A stretch of DNA of 64,000 bases from Herbiconiux sp. GTDB lineage: Bacteria > Actinomycetota > Actinomycetes > Actinomycetales > Microbacteriaceae. The position numbers and the translations under genes are program-made. Positions 36,217 through 45,167 of this stretch are shown one piece after another. The stretch's first letter is position 1, and each line of letters starts with the position of its first letter. The DNA lies in the NCBI RefSeq assembly GCF_004297105.1, contig NZ_SCVE01000006.1, forward strand, positions 248,001-312,000, read 5' to 3'. Under the pieces are notes generated by a model that was given only the letters and a program-made list of their open reading frames with translations, did no database searches and was not told the DNA's origin.

Positions 36217-37557
36217 GTGAGTGCCACCAGAGTCTTCGTCGCCCGATTGGTGGGGTGCACCGTCTTCGACCCCGCGGGCGACCGCCTGGGCAAGGTGCGC
36301 GACGTTCTCGTGGTGTACCGCAAGAGCGATCCACCGCGCGTCGTGGGCCTCATCGTCGAGATCCCGGGCCGCCGACGGGTGTTCGTGTCGATCGGGCGAG
36401 TCACGAGCATCTCGAGCGGCCAGATCATCACCACGGGCCTCATCAACGTGCGACGCTTCGAGCAGCGCGGCGGCGAGGTGCGGGTCATCGCCGAACTGCT
36501 CGGCCGCACCGTCGTGTTCAACGACGGATCCGGCGAAGCCTCCATCGAAGACGTCGCGATCGAGGAGTACGGTCCCGGCGAGTGGGCGGTGGCCCAGCTC
36601 TTCGTGCGCCGCCCGAAGACGAGCTCCTCCCCCTTCGCCAAGGGCGCCACGGTGTTCACCACCTGGGCCGACGTGCGCGAGAAGACCGCGGCCGGCCAGG
36701 CCCAGTCGGCCGAACAGCTCATCGCCACCTTCAGCGACCTGAAGCCCGCCGACCTCGCCAACACCCTGCTCGACCTCCCGCAGGCCCGCATGCTCGAGGT
36801 GGCCGAAGAGCTCCCGGACGACCGTCTCGCCGACGTGCTCGAGGAGATGCCCGAGAGCGAGCAGGTCGAGATCCTGTCCCAGCTCGACGACGACCGCGCC
36901 GCCGACGTGCTCGACCAGATGCAGCCGGATGACGCGGCCGACCTCATCGCGCAGCTCTCCGACGAGCGGGGCGAGCACCTGCTCGAACTCATGCAGCCCG
37001 AAGAGGCCGACGACGTGCGCATGCTGCTCGCCTACGCCCCCGACACCGCCGGTGGCCTCATGACCACCGAGCCCATCATCGTCTCCGCCGACGCCACCGT
37101 GGCCGAGGGGCTCGCGCTCATCCGCCGGCACGAACTCGCCCCCGCCCTGGGCGCGGCCATCTGCGTCACCCTTCCGCCCTACGAGCCGCCCACCGGCCGC
37201 TTCCTCGGCATGGTGCACTTCCAGCGGATGCTGCGCTACCCCCCGCACGAGCGACTCGGCACCATCCTCGACCAGGGCCTCGAGCCCGTGCGCGCCGACA
37301 CGTCGGCGGCTGTCGTGGCGCGCATCCTGGCCAGCTACAACCTTGTCTCCGTTCCCGTTGTCGACGACAACCACCGACTTGTCGGGGTGGTGACCATTGA
37401 CGACGTCCTCGACTATCTCCTGCCCGACGACTGGCGAAGTAACGACAGCGATGACGACGCCCCCCAGCGGGTGCCGGATCGCACGCCCCCGCGGGTTCCG
37501 GCCGGAGCACCGCGCTTAGCATTCCGCGGAAGGAGGACCGGCAATGGCACGTCTTAA
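36217..37557 (+). CDS. PRC-barrel / MgtE N-terminal / CBS domain protein without transporter domain
   Basis: The 446-residue protein has a duplicated PRC-barrel-like N-terminal part (CTVFDPAGDRLGKVRDVLVVY), a superhelical MgtE N-terminal domain (about residues 165-265, with repeats such as LADVLEEMPE and AADVLDQMQPDDAADL) and two CBS domains (from TAGGLMTTEPI, and SVPVVDDNHRLVGVVTIDDVL). The membrane channel of true MgtE Mg2+ transporters is absent, so it is probably a soluble sensor or regulator. Its last 14 bases overlap the DUF1003 gene, suggesting that the two products work together. Confidence 0.9.
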   Translation: MSATRVFVARLVGCTVFDPAGDRLGKVRDVLVVYRKSDPPRVVGLIVEIPGRRRVFVSIGRVTSISSGQIITTGLINVRRFEQRGGEVRVIAELLGRTVVFNDGSGEASIEDVAIEEYGPGEWAVAQLFVRRPKTSSSPFAKGATVFTTWADVREKTAAGQAQSAEQLIATFSDLKPADLANTLLDLPQARMLEVAEELPDDRLADVLEEMPESEQVEILSQLDDDRAADVLDQMQPDDAADLIAQLSDERGEHLLELMQPEEADDVRMLLAYAPDTAGGLMTTEPIIVSADATVAEGLALIRRHELAPALGAAICVTLPPYEPPTGRFLGMVHFQRMLRYPPHERLGTILDQGLEPVRADTSAAVVARILASYNLVSVPVVDDNHRLVGVVTIDDVLDYLLPDDWRSNDSDDDAPQRVPDRTPPRVPAGAPRLAFRGRRTGNGTS

Positions 37558-38068
37558 CGGCAGACAGGACAGTGGCGCGCTCGACGCCCCGAAGGGCCGT
37601 CGCAGCACCGTTCTGACGCGTCGTCCGGCCCCCGTCAGCCGCGACCGCTTCGGCCGCGTCACCGAGGCCATCGCACGTGCCATGGGCACGCCCTGGTTCC
37701 TCGTGGGGCTCAGCCTCTTCGTCGTGGTGTGGATGCTCTTCAACACCCTCGGGCCCGAGTCGCTGCGCTTCGACTCGGCGGCGATCGGCTTCACCGCGCT
37801 GACTCTCATCCTGTCGCTCCAGGCCTCGTACGCCGCGCCGCTCATCCTGCTCGCACAGAACCGGCAGGACGACCGCGACCGCGTGCAGTTCGAGCAGGAC
37901 AGGCAGCGCGCCGAGCGCAACCTCGCCGACACCGAGTACCTCGCCCGCGAGGTGGTGGCCCTGCGGCTCGCGCTGCAGGACATGGCGAGCAAGGAGTTCA
38001 TCCGCGCCGAGCTGCGCGCTCTGCTCGACGAGCTCGACCGTGAGAAGAAGCCGGATGCCGGCGACTGA
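37544..38068 (+). CDS. DUF1003 membrane protein
   Basis: The 174-residue protein has a basic N-terminus, two membrane helices (about residues 49-68 and 79-105, with the family motifs GTPWFLVGLSLFVVVWMLFN and LILSLQASYAAPLILL) and a charged coiled-coil tail. DUF1003 proteins often follow MgtE-N/CBS genes, as here, where the ATG lies 14 bases inside the preceding gene behind an AAGGAGG site. The role is unknown; it may be the membrane partner of the CBS protein. Confidence 0.9.
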   Translation: MARLNGRQDSGALDAPKGRRSTVLTRRPAPVSRDRFGRVTEAIARAMGTPWFLVGLSLFVVVWMLFNTLGPESLRFDSAAIGFTALTLILSLQASYAAPLILLAQNRQDDRDRVQFEQDRQRAERNLADTEYLAREVVALRLALQDMASKEFIRAELRALLDELDREKKPDAGD

Positions 38069-39218
38069 CGTACGGGCAGACGCCGTCCGGGTCGCCCTGA
38101 GCCGGGTGATCGATCCGGAGATCCGCAAACCGATCACCGACCTCGACATGGTGGGTGCGGTCTCGGTCTCCGACACCGGCGCAGCGGATGTCGCGCTGAA
38201 ACTCACGATCGTGGGCTGCCCTGCCGCCGCGAGCATCGAACGCGACGTGCGCGAGGCGACGGCATCCGTTCCGGGCGTCTCCTCGGTGCGGGTCGACGTG
38301 TCGGTGATGTCGAAGGACGAGCGGGCGGCGCTCACGCTGAAGCTCCGCGGGCCCGGTCAGCGGGTCATGCCCTTCGGGCCGGGAACGCTCACCCGGGTCT
38401 ATGCCATCACGAGCGGCAAGGGCGGGGTGGGCAAGTCGACGCTCACCGCCAATCTCGCCGTGGCGTTGGCCGCCCGGGGGCTCTCGGTGGGTCTCGTCGA
38501 CGCCGACGTGTACGGGTTCTCGATCCCGGGCATCCTGGGCCTGGTCGATGCCGACGGCTTCGCCGCCCGTCCCACCCGCGTCGACGACATGATCCTGCCG
38601 CCCGTGGCGCACGGCGTGAAGGTCATCTCGATCGGCATGTTCATCGACCCCGAGCAGGCCTCCGCCACCGGCGGCGCCGTGGCGTGGCGTGGGCCGATGC
38701 TGCACCGCACCATCACCCAGTTCCTCACCGACGTGTACTTCGGCGACCTCGACGTGCTGCTGCTCGACCTGCCGCCCGGCACGGGAGACGTGGCGATCTC
38801 GATCGGCCAGCTGCTGCCGAACGCGGATGTCATCGTGCTCACCACCCCGCAGGCGGCCGCCGCCGACGTGGCCGAGCGCTCGGGGCTCGTGGCGATGCAG
38901 ACGGGCCAGAATGTCTACGGCGTGATCGAGAACATGGCAGGGCTCGTCACCCCCGACGGCAGCGTGCTCGACGTGTTCGGGGCCGGCGGCGGCGCCGAGG
39001 TCGCCCGCCGCCTCTCCGAGCGCAAGGGCGCGGATGTGCCGCTGCTCGCCTCGGTGCCCATCAGCGTCGCGCTCCGCTCGGGCGGAGATGTGGGGGCTCC
39101 CGTGGTGCTCGCCGACCCCGCCGACCCCGCCGCCGCTGCGATCTCCGCGGTGGCCGACACGCTCGCCCGTCGCGGCCGCGACCTGGCGGGTCGCCGTCTG
39201 GGTCTCGCTCCCGTATGA
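38055..39218 (+). CDS. mrp: Mrp/NBP35-type Fe-S cluster carrier P-loop ATPase
   Basis: The 387-residue protein has an N-terminal MIP18/DUF59 domain (ALSRVIDPEIRKPITDLDM) and a deviant-Walker ATPase domain (SGKGGVGKSTLTANLAVALA, and DLPPGTGD). It loads or carries Fe-S clusters in the cytoplasm. The CxxC pair that bridges clusters in E. coli Mrp is missing: the region reads ENMAGLVTPDGS, as in other actinobacterial homologues I recall. ATG 38055 lies 14 bases inside DUF1003; GTG 38040 is the alternative. The stop overlaps the next gene by four bases. Confidence 0.9.
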   Translation: MPATDVRADAVRVALSRVIDPEIRKPITDLDMVGAVSVSDTGAADVALKLTIVGCPAAASIERDVREATASVPGVSSVRVDVSVMSKDERAALTLKLRGPGQRVMPFGPGTLTRVYAITSGKGGVGKSTLTANLAVALAARGLSVGLVDADVYGFSIPGILGLVDADGFAARPTRVDDMILPPVAHGVKVISIGMFIDPEQASATGGAVAWRGPMLHRTITQFLTDVYFGDLDVLLLDLPPGTGDVAISIGQLLPNADVIVLTTPQAAAADVAERSGLVAMQTGQNVYGVIENMAGLVTPDGSVLDVFGAGGGAEVARRLSERKGADVPLLASVPISVALRSGGDVGAPVVLADPADPAAAAISAVADTLARRGRDLAGRRLGLAPV

Positions 39219-40150
39219 GCCGCCGGCCGCAGGTCTGCCTCACCGGAGCGCTCCTCACCGCGCTGCTGCTGGCCGGATGCGCGCCGACGGGTGGCACCGA
39301 GGGCACGACCCCGACGTCGTCGGCTGCCGCTTCGGCCGGAACGACGGCCGGAACCACCGCCGCTCCCCCCGTCGTGATCGACGGGCTGGGCCTCGAGATC
39401 CTGCAGAACCGGCCCGACTACGGCAACCGGATGCTGCAGCTCTCCATCACCAACGAGGGCGACACAGCCCTCACCGTCACCGCCGCGACGTTCAGCTCGC
39501 CGCAGTTCGAGGCGCCCTCGGAATGGGTGAAGACGACCGAGGTCCCGCCCGGCCTCACCCGTCACCTGCCCGTGCAGCTCGGCACCGCCATCTGCCCCGC
39601 CCCGGCCACGACGCCGACGCTCACCGTGACGGTGGTGGACGCATCCGGAACGTCACGCATCGTCACCGGCAGGCCGTCTGACCCCTTCGGCGTGCTCGAG
39701 CGGATCGCCGGGGAGGACTGCCTCGACGATGCGGTGGCGGCCGTCGCCGCACTGCGCCTCGACGACACGCTGGAGGTCACCGGCACGGGCGCCGACTCGG
39801 TGGCGCACCTCACGGTGCACGTGGATCCGTCGATGGGCTCGGGCGAGCTGCACCTCGAGGAGGCGCGCTCCACCATCCTCCTGTCGCCGACCGAGGGCGA
39901 CACCTGGCCGCTCGACCGCACGATCACCGGCGGCGACTCACCACAGACGTTGTCTGTCGCCGCCGTCCCGGCCCGCTGCGACCCGCACGCGATCGCTGAG
40001 GACAAGAGAGGCACCTACATCCCGATATCCGTCACGATCACGGATGGCCCAGCGGGCACGGTGTACCTCCGCTCGAGCGATCAGCTCCGCCTGGCCATCT
40101 ACGACTACCTGGCCGCCACCTGCGGCTTCGCCGTCCCCTCATCCGGGTAG
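39215..40150 (+). CDS. Lipoprotein of unknown function
   Basis: The 311-residue protein has a type II signal peptide with the lipobox LLLAGC (Cys at about residue 22), a Thr/Ser/Ala-rich linker and a beta-rich domain of roughly 250 residues. The start ATGA overlaps the mrp stop, so translation is coupled. No enzymatic motif is seen; blocks such as LQLSITNEGDTALTVTAATF resemble immunoglobulin-like domains of surface lipoproteins. It is presumably attached to the outer face of the membrane. Confidence 0.85.
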   Translation: MSRRPQVCLTGALLTALLLAGCAPTGGTEGTTPTSSAAASAGTTAGTTAAPPVVIDGLGLEILQNRPDYGNRMLQLSITNEGDTALTVTAATFSSPQFEAPSEWVKTTEVPPGLTRHLPVQLGTAICPAPATTPTLTVTVVDASGTSRIVTGRPSDPFGVLERIAGEDCLDDAVAAVAALRLDDTLEVTGTGADSVAHLTVHVDPSMGSGELHLEEARSTILLSPTEGDTWPLDRTITGGDSPQTLSVAAVPARCDPHAIAEDKRGTYIPISVTITDGPAGTVYLRSSDQLRLAIYDYLAATCGFAVPSSG

Positions 40151-40228
40151 CAAACGACGGAGTTTCACCCCGAACTCACCAAACGACGGACTCTCAGCCC
40201 TGCAATCCCCGAATACTCCGTCGTTTTG
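40151..40228. repeat. Intergenic repeat with two direct and one inverted half-sites
   Basis: CAAACGACGGAGT (40151-40163) is repeated directly with one change at 40180-40192, and appears inverted as ACTCCGTCGTTTTG at 40215-40228. It begins immediately after the lipoprotein stop codon and fills most of the convergent gap to tatB. Either half-site can pair with the inverted copy, so alternative hairpins are possible. Confidence 0.75.
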
Positions 40229-40255
40229 GGCACCGGTGGCCCCGAACAGGCGCCG

Positions 40256-40747
40256 TCAGGTGGCTTCGGAGTCGAACACTGCTGACATCCCGGCCCCGGC
40301 CACCGGCTCGACTCGCGGCCCAGCCACACCCTCGGCCCCTGAATCAGGTGCCGTGCGGGCGTCAGCGCCGACAACCTCGGGCCCCCCGGCCGACTTGGCC
40401 TTGTGCTGCAGATAGGCGGGCTCAGGCCGCGGCGGCCGAGAGACGGGCCGCACCGCGGAAGCCCCGGCAGCGGCACCGCCCGCCAGATCGCTCCCGTCAT
40501 CCAGCAGTGCCTCCCGGATGATGCGCCGCGGGTCGTACTGGCGAGGATCGAGCTTCTTCCAGTCGACGTCGTCGAAGTCGGGACCCATCTCGTCGCGCAT
40601 GCGCTCCTTGGCCCCGTTGGCCATGTCGCGCACCGAGCGCACGAGCTGAGCGAGCTTGGCGGCATACCCGGGAAGACGCTCAGGACCGAGCACGAAGACC
40701 GCGATCACCCCGATCAGCAGCAGCTTCTCGAAGGTCAACCCGAACAT
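40256..40747 (-). CDS. tatB: Sec-independent translocase protein TatB
   Basis: The 163-residue protein has the TatB hallmark: a short N-terminal helix (FEKLLLIGVIAVFVLGPERLP) with a hinge before an amphipathic helix (KLAQLVRSVRDMANGAKERM), then a long unstructured tail rich in Ala, Pro and Gly. It forms the substrate-receptor complex of the twin-arginine pathway together with TatC, which is not in this window. EfeB at 53.8 kb, with its RR-type signal, is a likely client. Confidence 0.93.
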   Translation of the reverse strand: MFGLTFEKLLLIGVIAVFVLGPERLPGYAAKLAQLVRSVRDMANGAKERMRDEMGPDFDDVDWKKLDPRQYDPRRIIREALLDDGSDLAGGAAAGASAVRPVSRPPRPEPAYLQHKAKSAGGPEVVGADARTAPDSGAEGVAGPRVEPVAGAGMSAVFDSEAT

Positions 40748-40820
40748 CCTGAAAGCATACCGCCGCGTGCCTGCGCGCCACCCCGTCGGGCGATCTCTAA
40801 GCTGGCTGCGGAGGCCCACC

Positions 40821-41450
40821 GTGTCAAAAGAAGCAAGCTGGAAGTTCACCGACGACATCGTCGTCGAGAGCCCGCAGATCGTCGCTGCGCGCGCTCACGC
40901 CATCGAGGTCGGTGCGAGTTCCGTCTCCCCCGCGATCGGCAGCCAGCTGGCCGTGATCGCCGCGGCGACGGATGCGCGCAGCATCGTCGAGATCGGCACC
41001 GGCCTCGGCGTCTCCGCCCTCTGGATGCTCAAGGGCGCCCCTGAGGCCACGATCACGTCGATCGACACCGAGGTGGAGCACCAGCAGGTGGCTCGCGCGG
41101 CTCTGCTCGACGCGAAGGTGCCGGCCAACCGCATCCGGCTCATCACCGGCAAGGCCGAAGATGTGCTGCCACGCCTCAACGAGCGCTCCTACGACCTCGT
41201 GCTGGTCGACGCCGACCCCGCCTCGGTGATCGAATACGTCGAGCACGGTCTGCGCCTGGCTCGTCGCGGAGGCACCGTGCTCGTGCCCCACGCGCTCTGG
41301 AAGGACAAGGTGGCCGACCCCGCTCAGCGCGGCGACACCGTGGGCGACTTCCGCACTCTCATCAGCGAGCTGTCCGCATCCGACGCCGTTCTCGTGGCGC
41401 TCTCGCCCGCGGGCGACGGCCTGCTGCAGATCACCAAGATCCTCGACTGA
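40821..41450 (+). CDS. SAM-dependent O-methyltransferase (class I, family 3)
   Basis: The 209-residue enzyme has the O-methyltransferase family 3 pattern: SAM motif IVEIGTGLGVSALWML, the acidic residue in SIDTEVEH, and the metal-proximal LVDADPASVIEY. The usual catalytic aspartates are partly changed. GGAGG six bases before GTG 40821 sets the start. It is divergent from tatB. In mycobacteria related proteins sit near sigma and Tat genes. The substrate is unknown. Confidence 0.88.
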   Translation: MSKEASWKFTDDIVVESPQIVAARAHAIEVGASSVSPAIGSQLAVIAAATDARSIVEIGTGLGVSALWMLKGAPEATITSIDTEVEHQQVARAALLDAKVPANRIRLITGKAEDVLPRLNERSYDLVLVDADPASVIEYVEHGLRLARRGGTVLVPHALWKDKVADPAQRGDTVGDFRTLISELSASDAVLVALSPAGDGLLQITKILD

Positions 41451-41496
41451 GCCCGAGCCTGAACCCGAACCGAGGCGGAACCGGGCCCCGAACCGG

Positions 41497-41530
41497 AGAC
41501 GACCCCGGCGCCGAAGCACCGGGGTCGTCT
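41497..41530. terminator. Hairpin terminator between convergent genes
   Basis: A perfect 12-bp stem (41497-41508 with 41519-41530, AGACGACCCCGG and its complement) around a 10-nt loop lies between the methyltransferase stop and the convergent DUF3117 stop. No long T-run follows on either strand, which is common in high-GC actinobacteria. Confidence 0.75.
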
Positions 41531-41543
41531 TGAAGGCTCACGC

Positions 41544-41717
41544 TTAAGCGGGGCTGACCACCCCGGCGAGAGCATCGTGGAGCTCTTTCGCCTCCGCGTC
41601 GTTGACGGAGACGACGAGGCGCCCCCCGCCCTCCAGCGGTACTCGAACGATGATGAGGCGTCCTTCCTTCACTGCCTCCATCGGTCCGTCTCCGGTCCTG
41701 GGTTTCATGGCGGCCAT
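41544..41717 (-). CDS. DUF3117 family small protein
   Basis: This 57-residue protein starts MAAMKPRTGDGPMEAVKEGR and ends in a region like VNDAEAKELHDALAGVV, the typical form of the actinobacterial DUF3117 family. AAGGGGAG precedes the ATG by four bases. It is predicted alpha/beta and cytoplasmic, and its function is unknown. It lies tail to tail with the methyltransferase. Confidence 0.9.
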   Translation of the reverse strand: MAAMKPRTGDGPMEAVKEGRLIIVRVPLEGGGRLVVSVNDAEAKELHDALAGVVSPA

Positions 41718-41799
41718 TCGGCTCCCCTTTCGTGGTGTCGATGTCTATTATCCCCGATGCGCGAGGCCCGATGAAACCCGGATGCCCCGCTGCCGCCGA

Positions 41800-43029
41800 T
41801 CACGGCGGTGTCCAGTCCCGCCCGTCGACTCCCCAGGCGATGGCCATCCAGCCCACCTGGCCGGCGATCGCGACCAGAACCACGAGCACCCGGTAGACCT
41901 TCGATCGCGGAACCGCGAGCGCGCCGAGTGCGGGGAAGAGCGGCATGAGCAGCCGGAAGGTGCTCGACTGCGGAAAGAACACGGCGAGCAGGTAGAGCGC
42001 GTAGCTCGCGAGCCAGAGTCGCAGGTCGACGCCGAGCCGCTTGACGAGGGGAGTGAAGAGGAAGCCCGCGAACCCGATGATGATCGCCACCACGGCGATG
42101 ACGCCGAGCGGTTCCCCCAGCCACCAGTTGCCGCCCTGGAACCACGCCGTGAACGGCACCAGTTCGCCGTAGCCGATGTAGGCGGCACGCCAGGCGAGTT
42201 CGGTATCGGTGTAGGCGCTCATCGATCCCGTCACCGCCCAGGCGATGAGCAACCACGCCACACCCATCACGGCGCTGAACGCGGCGAGCGCCACCGTCAC
42301 CACTCGTTCGCGCACCGGGAAGGGGTCGGTTCGCCGCACCCAGAACCGGTGCACCAGGTGGAGGCCGATGAACAAGGCGAACGCGAGCCCCGAGGGCCGG
42401 GTCAGCGCCATCACCGCCACGATCGGGAACACCCAACCGTACCGTCGCGTGACGACGAGATAGAGGGCCGAGACCAGCAGCAGCAGCGCCATCGACTCCG
42501 CGTACGCGAACTGGAGAAGGGGCGACAGCGGCGCCACACAGAAGAGCACCACGCTGAAGAGCGCCGATCCCTCGTCTTTCAGCACGTGGCGCATGAGCTT
42601 GTAGAACACCAGCGCGGTACCGAGTGCGCAGCCGATGCTGATCACCACGGCGATCAGCTCCCAGTTGCCGCCCGTGACCCACCGGATGAGGCCGATGAGG
42701 AACGGGTAGCCCGGCATGAAGGCCCAGGCGTTCTCGGCGACGTGTCCGTCGGCCGTGACCGGCAGCGTCGACGGGTAGCCGTAGAAGGAGATGATCTTGT
42801 ACCAGTTGCCGTCCCAGATGGCGGCGTAGCTGAGGTAGGGGGGATTCGCCCCCGTCCAGGGGTTGTCGCCCTGGGCGCGCGAGAACAGCAGCACGATGAT
42901 GGTGGTGACCACGCGCGACAGCACGAACACCACGATCACGCGCAGCCACCAGGGCGTGGCTCGGTAGCGCATCCGGAGTCCCGACCCGGATGCCCGCGGC
43001 TCCGACTCCACCGCCTCCTGAATGCTCAC
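41800..43029 (-). CDS. PIG-V-like membrane mannosyltransferase
   Basis: The 409-residue protein has about ten to eleven membrane helices and a first periplasmic loop with AIWDGNWYKIISFYGYP. This matches the WD...WY...GY signature of PIG-V/GT76-type, polyprenyl-phosphate-mannose-dependent mannosyltransferases. It probably adds mannose to a lipid or surface glycan on the outer face. GTG 43029 begins SIQEAVESEPRASG; it starts five bases after dapE, so the two may be cotranscribed, though a functional link is not obvious. Confidence 0.82.
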   Translation of the reverse strand: MSIQEAVESEPRASGSGLRMRYRATPWWLRVIVVFVLSRVVTTIIVLLFSRAQGDNPWTGANPPYLSYAAIWDGNWYKIISFYGYPSTLPVTADGHVAENAWAFMPGYPFLIGLIRWVTGGNWELIAVVISIGCALGTALVFYKLMRHVLKDEGSALFSVVLFCVAPLSPLLQFAYAESMALLLLVSALYLVVTRRYGWVFPIVAVMALTRPSGLAFALFIGLHLVHRFWVRRTDPFPVRERVVTVALAAFSAVMGVAWLLIAWAVTGSMSAYTDTELAWRAAYIGYGELVPFTAWFQGGNWWLGEPLGVIAVVAIIIGFAGFLFTPLVKRLGVDLRLWLASYALYLLAVFFPQSSTFRLLMPLFPALGALAVPRSKVYRVLVVLVAIAGQVGWMAIAWGVDGRDWTPP

Positions 43030-43034
43030 CCGGC

Positions 43035-44135
43035 TCAGCTGCCGCTGGTGAGCCAGGCGCGCAGGCCGGCCTCGCAGTCGACGATCTGGCTGAGTCGCAC
43101 CCGCTCGTCGTCGGCGTGGGCCTTGAGCGGGTCGCCCGGGCCGTAGTTCACGGCGGGGATGCCCATCGCCGAGAAGCGGGCCACATCCGTCCAGCCGTAC
43201 TTCGGCTTCGCCTCGCCTCCCACGGCCGCGAGGAAGCGCTGCGCGAGCGCCGCATCCAGCCCCGGACGGGCGCCCTCGGCGAGGTCGACGATGGTGATGT
43301 CGTAGCCCGGGAAGAGTTCGTGGACGTGCGCGATGGCCTCGTCGCCCGAGCGGCTCGGGGCGAAGCGGTAGTTGATGTGCACCATGACCTCGTCGGGGAT
43401 GACGTTGCCCGCCACCCCGCCCGAGATGCCCACGGCGTTGAGTCCCTCGCGGTAGACGAGCCCGTCGACCTCCACCTGGCGGGGCTCGTAGGCCGCCAGG
43501 GTGTCGAGGATGGGTGCGGCCTTGTGGATGGCGTTGTCGCCCACCCAGCTGCGCGCCGAGTGCGCCCGCAGCCCGGAGGCGCGGATCTCGGCGCGCAGGT
43601 TGCCGTTGCAGCCGCCCTCGATCTGCGAGTTGCTCGGCTCGCCCAGGATGGCGAAGTCGCCCACGAAGAGATCGGGACGGTTGCGGGCGAGGCGGTTGAG
43701 GCCGTTCAGCTCGTTCGAGACCTCTTCGTGGTCGTACCACATCCAGGTGATGTCGACCGCGGGCTCGCTCAGCTCGGCGGCGAGCTTCAGCTGCACGGCG
43801 ACGCCCGCCTTCATGTCGACGGTGCCGCGGCCCCAGAGATACTCCTCGCCCTCGTACGTCTCGTAGCGGGAGGGCACGTTGGCGTTGATCGGCACGGTGT
43901 CGATGTGGCCCGCGATCACCACGCGCTCGGCGCGGCCCAGGTTCGTGCGCGCCACGACGGTGTCTCCATCGCGGATGATCTCGAGGTGCGCGCATCCGGC
44001 GAGCGCCGCGACGATCGCGTCGGCCAGGAGGCCCTCGTCGCCGGAGACCGACTCGATGTCGCACAGCTGCTGGGTGAGCACAGTCGAGGATTCGGCCAGG
44101 TCGAGAACAGGATGCGCGGGGTCGAAGGGGGGCAT
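43035..44135 (-). CDS. dapE: Succinyl-diaminopimelate desuccinylase
   Basis: The 366-residue M20 metallopeptidase-like enzyme shows the metal and catalytic pattern of DapE: AGHIDTVPIN (His and catalytic Asp), GRGTVDMKAG, DHEEVSNELNG (catalytic Glu pair) and LGEPSNSQIEGGCNG. It hydrolyses N-succinyl-LL-2,6-diaminopimelate to LL-DAP for lysine and peptidoglycan. It is divergent from dapD by 39 bp, so both committed steps of the succinylase branch share one promoter region. The C-terminal lid/dimerisation part is intact. Confidence 0.93.
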   Translation of the reverse strand: MPPFDPAHPVLDLAESSTVLTQQLCDIESVSGDEGLLADAIVAALAGCAHLEIIRDGDTVVARTNLGRAERVVIAGHIDTVPINANVPSRYETYEGEEYLWGRGTVDMKAGVAVQLKLAAELSEPAVDITWMWYDHEEVSNELNGLNRLARNRPDLFVGDFAILGEPSNSQIEGGCNGNLRAEIRASGLRAHSARSWVGDNAIHKAAPILDTLAAYEPRQVEVDGLVYREGLNAVGISGGVAGNVIPDEVMVHINYRFAPSRSGDEAIAHVHELFPGYDITIVDLAEGARPGLDAALAQRFLAAVGGEAKPKYGWTDVARFSAMGIPAVNYGPGDPLKAHADDERVRLSQIVDCEAGLRAWLTSGS

Positions 44136-44174
44136 CCATCAAGTTTATGGTTCCCGGCCCAATACGCTTGAGTC

Positions 44175-45143
44175 ATGGCTGAACACGCACTGAACGAATC
44201 CCCCACCGCCACCCACGCGTGGGGCCACGGCCTCGCCACGATCGCCGCAGACGGCACGGTGCTCGACACCTGGTTCCCGGCACCGGCACTGGGCGCCGCA
44301 CCCGCGGGGGCCTCGCATCCCGATTCCCTCTCCGTGAACGCGATCCCGGATGCACGGCGTGCGGTCGACGTCGAAGTCGTCACGGTGTCGATCGAGCTCG
44401 CCGCGCCGCCGGCGTCCACGTCCGACGCGTACCTCCGCCTGCACCTGCTCTCCCACCTCCTGGTGGCGCCGAACTCGATCAACCTCGACGGCATCTTCGG
44501 CCACCTGCCCATCGTCGTGTGGACGAACGCGGGCCCCGTGCATCCCGACGACTTCGACCGTCTGCGGCCCTCGCTGCAGCGGGCCGGCATCCAGTCGTAC
44601 GGCATCGACAAGTTCCCGCGCCTGCTCGACTACGTCACACCTCCGAAGGTGCGCATCGCAGACGCCTCGCGCGTGCGGCTGGGCGCCCACCTCGCTCCGG
44701 GAACCACCGTCATGCACGAGGGCTTCGTGAACTTCAACGCGGGCACGCTCGGCACCTCGATGGTCGAGGGGCGCATTTCGCAGGGCGTCGTGGTGGGCGA
44801 CGGCTCCGACATCGGCGGCGGCGCATCCATCATGGGAACGCTCTCAGGGGGTGGAACGCAGCGCGTCGCGATCGGGCAGCGCGCCCTTCTCGGCGCCAAT
44901 GCGGGCATCGGTATCTCGATCGGCGACGACTCCGTGGTGGAGGCGGGCCTCTACGTCACGGCGGGAACCAAGGTCGTGCTCATCGACGCGTCGGGCGCCG
45001 ACGAGGAGAACCGCATCGTGAAGGCCGTCGAGCTCTCCGGTGTGCCGAACCTCCTCTTCCGCCGCAACTCCCTCTCGGGCGCGGTAGAAGCCGTCTCCCG
45101 CGAGGGCGTAGGCATCACCTTGAACCCCACCCTCCACGCCTAA
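44175..45143 (+). CDS. dapD: Tetrahydrodipicolinate N-succinyltransferase
   Basis: The 322-residue acyltransferase belongs to the actinobacterial DapD type. A long N-terminal domain ([20 protein letters not shown]) is followed by a left-handed beta-helix with hexapeptide repeats ([20 protein letters not shown] through [20 protein letters not shown]). It transfers succinyl from succinyl-CoA in the diaminopimelate pathway. It is divergent from dapE. Its stop lies 24 bp before a palindromic element that overlaps the neighbouring nuclease gene. Confidence 0.94.
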   Translation: MAEHALNESPTATHAWGHGLATIAADGTVLDTWFPAPALGAAPAGASHPDSLSVNAIPDARRAVDVEVVTVSIELAAPPASTSDAYLRLHLLSHLLVAPNSINLDGIFGHLPIVVWTNAGPVHPDDFDRLRPSLQRAGIQSYGIDKFPRLLDYVTPPKVRIADASRVRLGAHLAPGTTVMHEGFVNFNAGTLGTSMVEGRISQGVVVGDGSDIGGGASIMGTLSGGGTQRVAIGQRALLGANAGIGISIGDDSVVEAGLYVTAGTKVVLIDASGADEENRIVKAVELSGVPNLLFRRNSLSGAVEAVSREGVGITLNPTLHA

Positions 45144-45167
45144 CCCCCTCCCCCTCCTCCTTCCTTC

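Noticed and set aside
36217..37557. Magnesium transporter MgtE
   Set aside because: The protein ends after the CBS domains and has no membrane helices, so it cannot be a complete transporter.
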